Part shown: piece by piece, positions 1 to 7,319 of the stretch
Layout: each line of letters starts with the position of its first letter
Position numbering within the stretch: position 1 is the first letter of the stretch
Origin: Gammaproteobacteria bacterium
Lineage (GTDB): Bacteria; Pseudomonadota; Gammaproteobacteria; UBA6429
Direction: 5' to 3'
NCBI GenBank assembly: GCA_003232015.1
Contig: QIKU01000172.1
Span: forward strand, 1 to 20,391
DNA: 20,391 bases
Notes under the pieces: generated by a model
Databases searched by the model: none
The model's input: only the letters and a program-made list of their open reading frames with translations
What the model was told of the DNA's origin: nothing
Program-made: the position numbers and the translations under genes

Positions 1-375
<375 letters not shown>

Positions 376-579
376 AATCATTTTGATTGCTTTTAGTATA
401 TGAACAAGTCCATATATTAAAGTGCAATCTACTTTTCGCAATGAAAAGATCTAGCATCAAAAAAACTACTAACTTAAAACTACTATACTAATAGGTTTTT
501 AATGTAGGTTACTTTACATCGACTTTTTTTGGCATTGCCAATCATCGACATAAGTACCCACACAAATTATCTGATTAAA

Positions 580-592
580 TTGTTAAAGAACA
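580..592 (-). promoter_or_regulatory. rRNA leader boxA antitermination element
   Basis: Read on the minus strand the segment is TGTTCTTTAACAA, matching the boxA consensus of rRNA leaders, where the NusB/S10 antitermination complex binds. It is followed by an AT-rich stretch and GTGTGGGTACTT, as in other gammaproteobacterial rrn leaders. The whole 376-715 stretch is transcribed leader. It holds no gene, only this element, a short hairpin (685-699, AGTTG / CAACT arms) and presumed RNase III processing sequence next to the 16S. Confidence 0.85.
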
Positions 593-722
593 AGACTAAC
601 ATTTTTCGTTAGCGCAGACCTTCAATTATAGAAGAATATCTGCTCCACCGTCAACCAATTTTTTAGGTTTTTCGTTTCAAGAAAAGTTGTTTTTCAACTG
701 CTTCCCTTGTGTGGAGGCGCGC

Positions 723-750
723 ATTATACGCACACAATGAAATCCGTCAA
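723..750 (-). promoter_or_regulatory. rrn P1-type sigma-70 promoter
   Basis: On the minus strand: TTGACG (745-750), a 16-bp spacer, TATAAT (723-728), then a GC-rich discriminator GCGCGCC. A near-consensus -35, perfect -10, 16-bp spacer and GC-rich discriminator are the hallmarks of growth-rate- and ppGpp-controlled rRNA promoters. The AT-rich stretch just upstream (about 751-782) could act as an UP element. The start of transcription should fall near 715, giving a leader of about 340 nt before the 16S. Confidence 0.9.
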
Positions 751-782
751 CACTTATTTCAGTTTTTTCACATATAATATTA

Positions 783-802
783 AACCGCATGATTATGCGG
801 TT
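783..802 (-). terminator. Hairpin after the c-di-GMP gene, possible weak terminator
   Basis: The perfect 8-bp inverted repeat AACCGCAT - 4-nt loop - ATGCGGTT lies 60 bp past the stop of the REC-GGDEF-EAL gene and just before the rrn P1 upstream region. On the minus strand it is followed by TAATATTATAT, which is AT-rich but not a clean U-tract. It is therefore at best a weak intrinsic terminator insulating the rrn promoter. No T-tract follows it on the plus strand. Confidence 0.45.
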
Positions 803-862
803 CTTAGAGAGAGAAAGGGGCTGAATTTGCTAGCAACAACAGAATTTTAAAAAACACTCTGT

Positions 863-2584
863 TTAACTTTGTGCCTGTTTGGCTTTAACGATTAATTCTT
901 CAACAGGAGCCGGCCTCGCCAACGCATAGCCTTGCGCATAATCAACTCCTATTTCCCCGAGCGCGTGCATAATTTCTTCATTTTCGACAAATTCGGCCAC
1001 GGTTTTTAAACCTGCAACATGGCCAATGTTGTTTACCGCCGCCACAATGGCCGCATCCATGGGATCTTCGAGCATATCGCGAACAAAGCCACCGTCGATC
1101 TTAAGATAGTCCACCGGTAAGCTTTTTAGGTATGAAAAAGAGCTTAAACCCGCACCAAAGTCATCCAGTGCAAACTGGCAACCCAGTTCTTTAAGTTGTT
1201 TGATAAATTCAACCGTACTGGCAAGGTTTGTAATGGCCGCCGTTTCGGTCACTTCGAAACATATTTGCTCAGCCGCTAATGAATATTTTTCAAATTGTTC
1301 GCGCAAAAAATCAAAAAAAGCCTTGTCACTTAATGAGGTACCGGACAGATTTAAAAAATAGGTCGCATTTCTTAAGTCCGTGTTTGTTTGTGTAATTTGA
1401 ACAATACACTTGAATGCCTCTTTAATAACCCAGCGATCAATCGAAGGCATTAAGTTATACCGTTCGGCAGCAGGGATAAAAGCGCCCGGTGCAATAATTT
1501 CCCCCTTATCCTTAAGCCGAACAAGGAATTCAAAATGGGTTGCAAGGCCTGACTGACTATTCACGGGTAACATCTTTTGCTGATAAAGCGTGAAGCTATT
1601 ATCGTTTAATGCAGCATGAATTCGGGACACCCACTTCATTTCACCGTGCCGGCGGATCAGGCTGCTGTCATCTTCACTATAAAGATGATAGCGGTTACGC
1701 CCAGCGTCTTTCGCTGCGTAGCATGCCATGTCGGCTGCACTCAACGCTTCGGTCATACCTTGATCGGCGTTGGTTAACATCACCAGGCCAATGCTCGCGC
1801 CGACTTTAAATGTCTGATTTTTCCAGACAAAATGAGATTCTTTTACTTCTTTAATCAGGTTGTCGGCAATAAGTTCGGCATGATCCTGCGGGCAATTTTC
1901 CAGAAGGATGCCGAACTCATCACCCCCTAAACGCGCCAGCGTATCACTTTCTCGAATGGGTTTATGCAAAATAACAGTGAGTTGTCTTAACAGCTCATCA
2001 CCCGCAACATGGCCGCAGGTGTCATTGATAACCTTAAATTGATCTAAATCGAGGTAGAGTAATGCATGATGTCCTTCAATCGAATTTAACCCATACAAAA
2101 CCCGCTTTAAGCGCCGCTCAAACTCAGCCCGATTAATCAGCCCCGTTAAGGAATCATGATAGGCCATATGCCGAATGGTATCTTCAGCGCGCTTGCGTGC
2201 ACGCCGCGTTTCAACGTCACGTAGTTCTCGCTCAATAGCAGGCGCTAAACGCACTAAATTATTTTTCATAATATAATCTTGTGCACCCGCTTTCATTGCG
2301 GCAACGGCAATATCTTCACCAATACTGCCCGACACAATCACCACAGGCAGACTTTCATCAAACTCTTTAACCTGTTTTAGCGCTTCCACCGAGCTAAATC
2401 CAGGAATATTGTGATCGGTAATCACAAGGTCCCAGTTACGTGTTGTTAGCGCATCTTCAAGCTCTTTGCCATTTTCGACGCGCAACAGATCTGTTTCATA
2501 ACCGGCCTTTGATAATACACGCCGCATCAAAATCACATCATCTTCAGAATCTTCGACAACCAATAAACGTAAATCTTTTTTCAT
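863..2584 (-). CDS. Response regulator with GGDEF and EAL domains (c-di-GMP turnover)
   Basis: The 573-aa soluble protein has three domains. Residues 1-125 are a receiver with acidic pocket E11/D12, phosphoacceptor D57, S85 and K107. Residues about 138-300 are a diguanylate cyclase domain with an intact GGDEF active site (220-224) and an RxxD inhibitory site (RESD, 211-214) exactly five residues before it. Residues about 315-565 are a phosphodiesterase domain. The EAL signature reads EFL (352-354), but the remaining catalytic set is present: N412, E444, D474/D475, K495, E531 and QGY at 551. Both activities therefore look possible, and the sequence does not say which dominates. There is no membrane segment or PAS domain, so the signal should enter through phosphorylation of D57. 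The gene lies 10 bp behind the Rcp1-like receiver gene and is probably cotranscribed with it. The partner kinase is not in the window. Confidence 0.95.
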   Translation of the reverse strand: MKKDLRLLVVEDSEDDVILMRRVLSKAGYETDLLRVENGKELEDALTTRNWDLVITDHNIPGFSSVEALKQVKEFDESLPVVIVSGSIGEDIAVAAMKAGAQDYIMKNNLVRLAPAIERELRDVETRRARKRAEDTIRHMAYHDSLTGLINRAEFERRLKRVLYGLNSIEGHHALLYLDLDQFKVINDTCGHVAGDELLRQLTVILHKPIRESDTLARLGGDEFGILLENCPQDHAELIADNLIKEVKESHFVWKNQTFKVGASIGLVMLTNADQGMTEALSAADMACYAAKDAGRNRYHLYSEDDSSLIRRHGEMKWVSRIHAALNDNSFTLYQQKMLPVNSQSGLATHFEFLVRLKDKGEIIAPGAFIPAAERYNLMPSIDRWVIKEAFKCIVQITQTNTDLRNATYFLNLSGTSLSDKAFFDFLREQFEKYSLAAEQICFEVTETAAITNLASTVEFIKQLKELGCQFALDDFGAGLSSFSYLKSLPVDYLKIDGGFVRDMLEDPMDAAIVAAVNNIGHVAGLKTVAEFVENEEIMHALGEIGVDYAQGYALARPAPVEELIVKAKQAQS

Positions 2585-2594
2585 CTAAACCACT

Positions 2595-3062
2595 TTATTG
2601 ATTGGCAACAATCGGGGGAGAAGGAATATTAAGTTCAAGCCAGTAGTGGCTAACCTGTTCGATTACTTTTGCAAAATCCAGAAAATCCACCGGCTTACGT
2701 AAAAAGCTATTTGCACCGAGCTCGTAGCTCACCGAAATATCTTTTTCTTCATTTGAGGTGGTTAATATAATAACAGGGATATACGCCGTTCTTGGATTAG
2801 CGCGTACATATCTTAAAAATTCATGGCCATTTAAGCGCGGCATTTTTAAATCCAGCAAAATTAAGTCAGGCAGTGAGCCCGCCACGGCCTTGTTTGCACC
2901 GGAAGCCGGTAAATTGGTTTCAATGGATAAATATTCCAACGCCTCAACACCATCGCTCGCAACATCAACACAATTAAACTCCGAATGCTTTTTTAATGCA
3001 CGGCGTGTTAACAGCTCATCATCCGGATTATCTTCTACCAGTAAAAGTCTCTTCTTTTTCAT
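2595..3062 (-). CDS. Single-domain Rcp1-like response regulator
   Basis: The 155-aa protein is a stand-alone receiver with no output domain. The acidic pocket is E10/D11, the phosphoacceptor D71 (in LLDLKMPRLNG), T101/T102 the switch threonine and K123 the conserved lysine in RKP. The long insert before the D71 strand and the C-terminal YWLELN tail are typical of the Rcp1/CheY-like group that pairs with phytochrome and hybrid kinases. Such proteins usually act as phospho-relays or by docking to a partner. It is the first gene of a two-gene operon with the REC-GGDEF-EAL gene (10-bp gap) and has a good promoter. The ATG at 3062 has only a weak ribosome site (AAGA). It resembles the receiver half of the protein at 3691-4395, so the two are paralogues. 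Confidence 0.93.
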   Translation of the reverse strand: MKKKRLLLVEDNPDDELLTRRALKKHSEFNCVDVASDGVEALEYLSIETNLPASGANKAVAGSLPDLILLDLKMPRLNGHEFLRYVRANPRTAYIPVIILTTSNEEKDISVSYELGANSFLRKPVDFLDFAKVIEQVSHYWLELNIPSPPIVANQ

Positions 3063-3093
3063 TATCTTAGCTGTATAGCCTTGTATGCTTTAA

Positions 3094-3122
3094 ATTATAT
3101 AAAAACTGAGCAATCCACTCAA
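3094..3122 (-). promoter_or_regulatory. Sigma-70 promoter of the receiver / c-di-GMP operon
   Basis: On the minus strand: TTGAGT (3117-3122), 17-bp spacer, TATAAT (3094-3099). The -10 is perfect and the spacer optimal. Transcription should start near 3087, about 25 nt before the ATG at 3062. Confidence 0.65.
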
Positions 3123-3244
3123 TCTAACACTATTTATAGCTTAAAGGAGTATGAATGCCTACTTTTAAATTTGCCATAAAATGCCCCAATTTAAGACTGA
3201 ATCTAAATAAATAATAATAATACACGGTAAGAGCGGATTAATAG

Positions 3245-3274
3245 TTGAGAAAGCGTAAGGATTTAGTATATAGT
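3245..3274 (+). promoter_or_regulatory. Candidate promoter of the 76-aa gene
   Basis: TTGAGA (3245-3250) is followed by TATATA (3267-3272, 16-bp spacer) or TATAGT (3269-3274, 18-bp spacer). Either gives a start near 3280 and a short leader before the strong ribosome site at 3297-3302. It faces away from the promoter at 3094-3122, so the 247-bp gap is a divergent control region. Nothing else clear was seen in that gap. Confidence 0.45.
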
Positions 3275-3309
3275 TAGCCCCCCAATAACTAGATTTTAGG
3301 AGCCCAAGA

Positions 3310-3540
3310 ATGCAAGAACGGGAAGCAAAGTTACTCTGTAAATCTAATGATTTAGTGTCTATTTCGGTATCAACCAATAATTCTGGATGGATAATAAAAA
3401 TATTAGAAAAAAACAAGCATGATCCTGATTATTTAATATCAAAACGGTCGACCGACCCGCGGTTATTTAAGACATCCGATGCCGCATTAAGGTGCTGCAA
3501 CCGAATCGGCTTTAATAAAGTGGAGGTGTTCTTCGGATAA
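3310..3540 (+). CDS. Small uncharacterised protein, paralogue of the next gene's N-terminal domain
   Basis: The protein has 76 aa and no recognised family. Several features support a real gene: a strong ribosome site (TAGGAG, 3297-3302, 7 nt before the ATG), a plausible promoter, a textbook terminator at 3576-3604, and clear similarity to the first 76 residues of the protein encoded at 3691. Both begin M-x-E-R-x-x-x-L-L and both contain a central tryptophan followed by alternating hydrophobic residues. Both end with P-R-x-F-K-T-S-D-x-A, then C-x-x-I-G-F-x-K-x-x-V. It has no signal peptide or membrane segment and is small, polar and probably cytoplasmic. Function is unknown. As a stand-alone copy of a domain fused to a receiver, it could compete with or bind to that protein (inference). 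Confidence 0.8.
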   Translation: MQEREAKLLCKSNDLVSISVSTNNSGWIIKILEKNKHDPDYLISKRSTDPRLFKTSDAALRCCNRIGFNKVEVFFG

Positions 3541-3575
3541 CACATATTTTAAAGAGAATTATGAACAAAATAGCC

Positions 3576-3604
3576 AAGCCAGTTGTTATAACTGGCTTTT
3601 TTTT
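3576..3604 (+). terminator. Intrinsic terminator after the 76-aa gene
   Basis: The 9-bp stem AAGCCAGTT / AACTGGCTT has a 5-nt loop (GTTAT) and runs straight into eight T residues at 3597-3604. It ends the 76-aa gene's transcript before the receiver-fusion gene at 3691, so the two paralogues are probably separate transcription units. Confidence 0.85.
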
Positions 3605-3690
3605 GTGCAAACACAACCCCGAAACTGTACTTCTGGGTGTAAATTTAGTACATTAGCACATTGCCGCCCAATTTTTTTTGGAAAGATGTT

Positions 3691-4395
3691 ATGAACGAAC
3701 GTGATGTACGCTTACTTTTTGAAGCCGGCCACTGGTCTGGTGCATCGGTCGTTTATATTGCCGAAGACAAAGCCTGGCGGGTTTATATCAATGCGCTGGA
3801 AAAAGATGAACAAGAAACACTCACTCTAAAAACAGGCTCCCCCAGAAATTTTAAAACGTCCGATACGGCGATACACTGGTGTCATGAAATTGGCTTTAAA
3901 AAAATAGCCGTTCACCTATCTCCTACCATGCCAGTCAGTCAGTATAATCATCAGAAAAGTCTAAAAATTGTGTTAATTGAAGATAACTCAGACGATATTG
4001 AACTGACTTTACGTGTATTTCAGAAGCTCAATGCCAATATTGACGTGCTGGTACTGGAAGATGGTGCCGAAGCCACCGATTTTCTTTTTGCCAAAGGAAA
4101 ATACCAGGCCAGACAACAAAACGAACTACCAAGGATTATTTTACTTGATTTAAAATTACCCAAACTCGATGGCCACGAGGTGTTAAAGCAAATTCGTGCC
4201 GATGATGCTACCAAGAATATTCCTGTTGTTATTCTATCGTGCTCACTGGAAGACAAAGATATTCGTTTAAGTTATGAACTTGGCAGCAATAGCTATATTA
4301 ACAAGCCCACTGACTATGCCGCATTTTCCAGTGCGCTGGAAGAAATTGGCCGTTACTGGCTGAACATAAACACCGCTGATTGCAACGATACTTAA
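3691..4395 (+). CDS. Rcp1-like response regulator with an uncharacterised N-terminal domain
   Basis: The 234-aa protein has two parts. Residues 1-76 are homologous to the small protein encoded at 3310-3540 (R-N-F-K-T-S-D-T-A at 52-60, then C-x-E-I-G-F-K-K). Residues about 90-230 are an Rcp1-like receiver with E97/D98, phosphoacceptor D153 ([11 protein letters not shown]), S183 and K205 (NKP), ending in the same YWLNIN tail as the receiver at 2595-3062. The ATG at 3691 is chosen over the in-frame TTG at 3661 because GGAAAG (3680-3685) sits five bases before it. There is no DNA-binding output, so signalling would work by docking. The gene's stop shares its TTAA with the stop of convergent tyrS, so the two genes overlap by four bases with no terminator between them. 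The N-terminal domain's role is unknown. Confidence 0.88.
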   Translation: MNERDVRLLFEAGHWSGASVVYIAEDKAWRVYINALEKDEQETLTLKTGSPRNFKTSDTAIHWCHEIGFKKIAVHLSPTMPVSQYNHQKSLKIVLIEDNSDDIELTLRVFQKLNANIDVLVLEDGAEATDFLFAKGKYQARQQNELPRIILLDLKLPKLDGHEVLKQIRADDATKNIPVVILSCSLEDKDIRLSYELGSNSYINKPTDYAAFSSALEEIGRYWLNINTADCNDT

Positions 4396-5588
4396 ACCAG
4401 GCTCACCCTGGCAAAACGCCGCTTCCCTACCTGATAAACATGCTCGCTACCGGCCTGTATTTTAATATCACGCGAGGCTACTTTTTCACCGTCTATTTTA
4501 ACCGCACCTTGCTTAATCATCCGGTAAGCATCGGATGTGCTGCTTACCAAACCGGCTTCTTTTAATAAATTGGCAATGGGGAGTTCGCCGCCTGCTGCGC
4601 AGATTTGTTTCTCTTCAATATCATCCGGCATCGCACCCTTTTGAAAACGCGCAATAAAGTTCTCGCGTGACTTCGTAGCAGCGGCTTCTGAGTGAAAGCG
4701 GGCAATAATTTCTTCTGCCAGCAAAAATTTAATATCTCGTGGGTTCGCACCCTGTTCAATTTGTTGTTTAAACCCTTCTATTTCAGGTAATGGCCTAAAA
4801 CTAAGTAATTCAAAATAGCGCCACATCAACTCATCGGATATCGACATCAGCTTACCAAAAATCTCGTCTGGCGCTTCATCAATGCCAATATAGTTACCCA
4901 GTGACTTCGACATTTTATTGACACCATCGGTGCCTTCGAGCAGCGGCATGGTCATTACCACCTGCGGCTTCTGGCCGTAATGTTTTTGTAATTCACGGCC
5001 AACAAGTAAATTAAATTTCTGGTCGGTACCACCTAACTCAATATCCGCTTTCATTTCAACCGAATCATAACCCTGTATTAACGGGTATAAAAATTCATGA
5101 ATCGCAATCGGCTGACCGGAATTATAACGCTTGTTGAAGTCATCCCGTTCTAGCATACGTGCAACGGTATGCTTTGCTGCTAATTGAATCAAATCGGCCG
5201 GGCTCATTTTATTCATCCAGATGGAGTTAAACATTACCGTTGTTTTGTCTTTATCCAGAATTTTAAAGATCTGCTGCTGGTAAGTTTTAGCATTTTCTTC
5301 GACCTGTTCAACCGTTAAAGGCGGACGGGTTGCACTTTTACCGGTTGGGTCACCAATCATGCCGGTGAAATCACCAATTAAGAATAAGATTTCATGCCCT
5401 AAATCCTGAAACTGGCGCAACTTATTAATCAATACCGTATGGCCAAGATGTAAATCCGGTGCGGTTGGATCAAAGCCGGCTTTAATACGCATCGGTTTAC
5501 CCGTTTTTAAACGCTCAACCAGCTCGGTTTCAACTAAAATTTCGTCGCAACCACGCTTTAATTGCGCTAATATTTCTATTTGGTTCAT
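4392..5588 (-). CDS. tyrS: Tyrosyl-tRNA synthetase
   Basis: It charges tRNA-Tyr with tyrosine in the cytoplasm. The protein is a class I synthetase of 398 aa counted from the ATG at 5588. The Rossmann catalytic domain carries HLGH (47-50, the HIGH motif) and KMSKS (225-229). The tyrosine-binding region includes [13 protein letters not shown] and the GGTDQKFN stretch. A C-terminal S4 RNA-binding domain covers about 335-398. The length, about 400 aa, and the KMSKS context fit the TyrZ/TyrS2 subgroup found in pseudomonads. A longer reading starting at TTG 5600 is possible, but the ATG is preceded by GAG at a usable distance and is preferred. The gene is divergent from the M23 peptidase and convergent with the receiver fusion. 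No T-box or other riboswitch is visible upstream. Confidence 0.96.
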   Translation of the reverse strand: MNQIEILAQLKRGCDEILVETELVERLKTGKPMRIKAGFDPTAPDLHLGHTVLINKLRQFQDLGHEILFLIGDFTGMIGDPTGKSATRPPLTVEQVEENAKTYQQQIFKILDKDKTTVMFNSIWMNKMSPADLIQLAAKHTVARMLERDDFNKRYNSGQPIAIHEFLYPLIQGYDSVEMKADIELGGTDQKFNLLVGRELQKHYGQKPQVVMTMPLLEGTDGVNKMSKSLGNYIGIDEAPDEIFGKLMSISDELMWRYFELLSFRPLPEIEGFKQQIEQGANPRDIKFLLAEEIIARFHSEAAATKSRENFIARFQKGAMPDDIEEKQICAAGGELPIANLLKEAGLVSSTSDAYRMIKQGAVKIDGEKVASRDIKIQAGSEHVYQVGKRRFARVSLV

Positions 5589-5714
5589 TTCGTTACTCAA
5601 TTCTTAAAAAGTGCGGCGTACTTTACCATAAGTACGATTCTTCACTGAGCACTTTTTTAGGGCCTGGCCACAACGCATAAGCAGGCGCAAACTGGCCTTT
5701 TCGCTGTATCAAAT

Positions 5715-5743
5715 TTGACCAAAAGACAAAATCACGCTATCGT
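5715..5743 (+). promoter_or_regulatory. Candidate promoter of the M23 peptidase - anmK pair
   Basis: TTGACC (5715-5720), a 17-bp spacer and TATCGT (5738-5743). The -35 is good and the -10 moderate. A start seven bases downstream, near 5750, would cut into the purine-rich AGGGAG at 5746-5751. Either this is not the active promoter or that ribosome site is only partly used. Confidence 0.35.
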
Positions 5744-5761
5744 ATAGGGAGAAGTTTGAAA

Positions 5762-5818
5762 ATGAAAAAAGTGAGTAAATTCCGTGAATTACAAGCCGTT
5801 CTTAACGCGAGATTTTAA
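5762..5818 (+). CDS. Possible 18-aa leader peptide ahead of the M23 peptidase
   Basis: An ATG ten bases after AGGGAG (5746-5751) opens an 18-codon frame encoding MKKVSKFRELQAVLNARF. It ends in TAA at 5816-5818, four bases before an in-frame ATG (5823) of the peptidase gene. The peptide is basic (net charge about +4) and overlaps the peptidase frame as opened at GTG 5784. It could be a leader for translational coupling or the true N-terminus joined by a +1 shift at TTT TAA G. It could also be chance. There is no homology evidence either way. Confidence 0.3.
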   Translation: MKKVSKFRELQAVLNARF

Positions 5819-7289
5819 GTCCATGAACATGGATGAACAAGCCCCAAAAAAGTGGAATAAACTGCACTGGTTAGTACTTGCTGCTGCCATCACTTCTATT
5901 AGCACTTTACTAATTTTTGCATCCAAAGATGTGTCGGCCAAACGCAGTGGTTCACTCACTGCTATTCCAGTGACAACCAGCATAGTGCCCGCGTCAGAAG
6001 CAACACAGATTACCTTACCCTTATCTATTCCTGGTCAGCCCCCTGCAACCAAAACCACGGGGTTAATGCAAAGCGCCGCTAAACAAACTGCGCTGATTAA
6101 GCCGGAACAAACACAAATTAGTCCAGCACTGCTAACAACGCAGAAACAAATAATAACAAAAGATAATACTTCGCCGTTATATGTATGGCTCGATGAAAAA
6201 GTACGGCGTGGCGACTCACTGGCTCATTTATTTAAACGCAATAAATTAAGCCCTCAAGATTTACACAAAATTATGCGGCTGGGTAAAGTAACCCGCCCAT
6301 TAAAATATATTCAACCAGGGCAAACCTTTAAGTTTCGGCTCAATGAGAAACAGCAACTCATTGAAATGGTCTACCAGCAGAACCGTTTTCAGTCGCTGCG
6401 TATCGAGCGTCAGGATGAAGGCTTTGTTGCTAGCACCCTTTCACGGGTTGCACAAAAAAGACAGCAGCATATCTCTGGAACAATTCAGTCCTCTTTATTT
6501 GTTGATGCTAAAAGTGCCGGGATGAATGCCGCCCTTATAATGGATCTGGTTTCGATTTTTGGCTGGGATATTGATTTTGCACTCGACTTACGCAAGGGTG
6601 ACACCTTTTCACTTCTTTATGAAGAACATTTCCTGGATGGTTTAAAAATTAAAGATGGTGATATTCTTGCTGCCCGGTTCACTAATCAGGGGCGCACTTA
6701 CCACGCTATTCGTTATACCGACCCAAAGGGCAACAGTAACTACTATACGCCTGAAGGTTTATCCATGCGCAAGGCTTTTCTACGCACCCCGGTTGATTTC
6801 AGACGCATTAGTTCACGCTTTGGCAAACGCAAACATCCTGTTCTAAACCGTATGCGTTTGCATAAAGGCGTAGATTACGCAGCTTCACGCGGTACACCGG
6901 TTAAAGCATCCGGCGATGGTAAAATTATTTTTCGTGGTCGCAAAGGGGGTTATGGTAAGGCCATTATCATTCGTCATGGCGGTCGCTACAGCACCTTGTA
7001 TGCACACCTGAATAATTTTAAACGTGGTCTGTATAACGGCAAATTTGTTAAGCAGGGGCAAATCATTGGTTATGTCGGCAGCACAGGGCGCGCAACAGGT
7101 CCACATCTACATTATGAATTTAGAATTAATGGTGTACACCGTAATCCACTTACCGTTAAATTGCCTAATGCCGCACCGATTAACAAAAATTTTAAAATAG
7201 ATTTTAAACAGCATGCCGTAAAATTATTGGCTCAACTCGACGCACATAATTTTAAAGTTGCAGCAAATACTTATACTCAAGCATTCTAA
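5784..7289 (+). CDS. M23 (LytM) peptidase, MepM-like murein DD-endopeptidase
   Basis: A membrane-anchored periplasmic enzyme predicted to cut peptide cross-links in peptidoglycan so that new strands can be inserted. Counting from GTG 5784 (501 aa): a membrane anchor at about 28-46, a low-complexity linker to about 128, a LysM/OapA-like domain at about 133-195 (RRGDSLAHLF ... IQPGQ) and a Csd3-like middle domain at about 225-335. The catalytic LytM domain covers about 340-460. All four active-site residues are present: H360 and D364 (LHKGVD), H408 (YAHL) and H443 (GPHLH). The start is uncertain. GTG 5784 has no clear ribosome site, and ATG 5823 or 5829 would give proteins 13 or 15 residues shorter that keep the anchor. 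The gene is followed 30 bp later by anmK, a likely operon. Confidence 0.93.
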   Translation: MNYKPFLTRDFKSMNMDEQAPKKWNKLHWLVLAAAITSISTLLIFASKDVSAKRSGSLTAIPVTTSIVPASEATQITLPLSIPGQPPATKTTGLMQSAAKQTALIKPEQTQISPALLTTQKQIITKDNTSPLYVWLDEKVRRGDSLAHLFKRNKLSPQDLHKIMRLGKVTRPLKYIQPGQTFKFRLNEKQQLIEMVYQQNRFQSLRIERQDEGFVASTLSRVAQKRQQHISGTIQSSLFVDAKSAGMNAALIMDLVSIFGWDIDFALDLRKGDTFSLLYEEHFLDGLKIKDGDILAARFTNQGRTYHAIRYTDPKGNSNYYTPEGLSMRKAFLRTPVDFRRISSRFGKRKHPVLNRMRLHKGVDYAASRGTPVKASGDGKIIFRGRKGGYGKAIIIRHGGRYSTLYAHLNNFKRGLYNGKFVKQGQIIGYVGSTGRATGPHLHYEFRINGVHRNPLTVKLPNAAPINKNFKIDFKQHAVKLLAQLDAHNFKVAANTYTQAF

Positions 7290-7319
7290 CTTCACAAATG
7301 TAAATGGACGCTTAGCATC

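Noticed and set aside
2758..3078. 106-aa plus-strand ORF over the Rcp1-like receiver
   Set aside because: It is entirely antisense to a gene with all receiver motifs and has no ribosome site.
3155..3214. 19-codon frame after AAGGAG upstream of the 76-aa gene
   Set aside because: The ribosome signal is good, but it lies ahead of the predicted promoter and has no supporting similarity.
3165..3416. 83-aa minus-strand ORF over the 76-aa gene
   Set aside because: The plus-strand frame has a promoter, ribosome site, terminator and a paralogue; this frame has none.
3561..3655. Short ATG frame through the terminator at 3576-3604
   Set aside because: It would translate through a terminator hairpin and T-tract.
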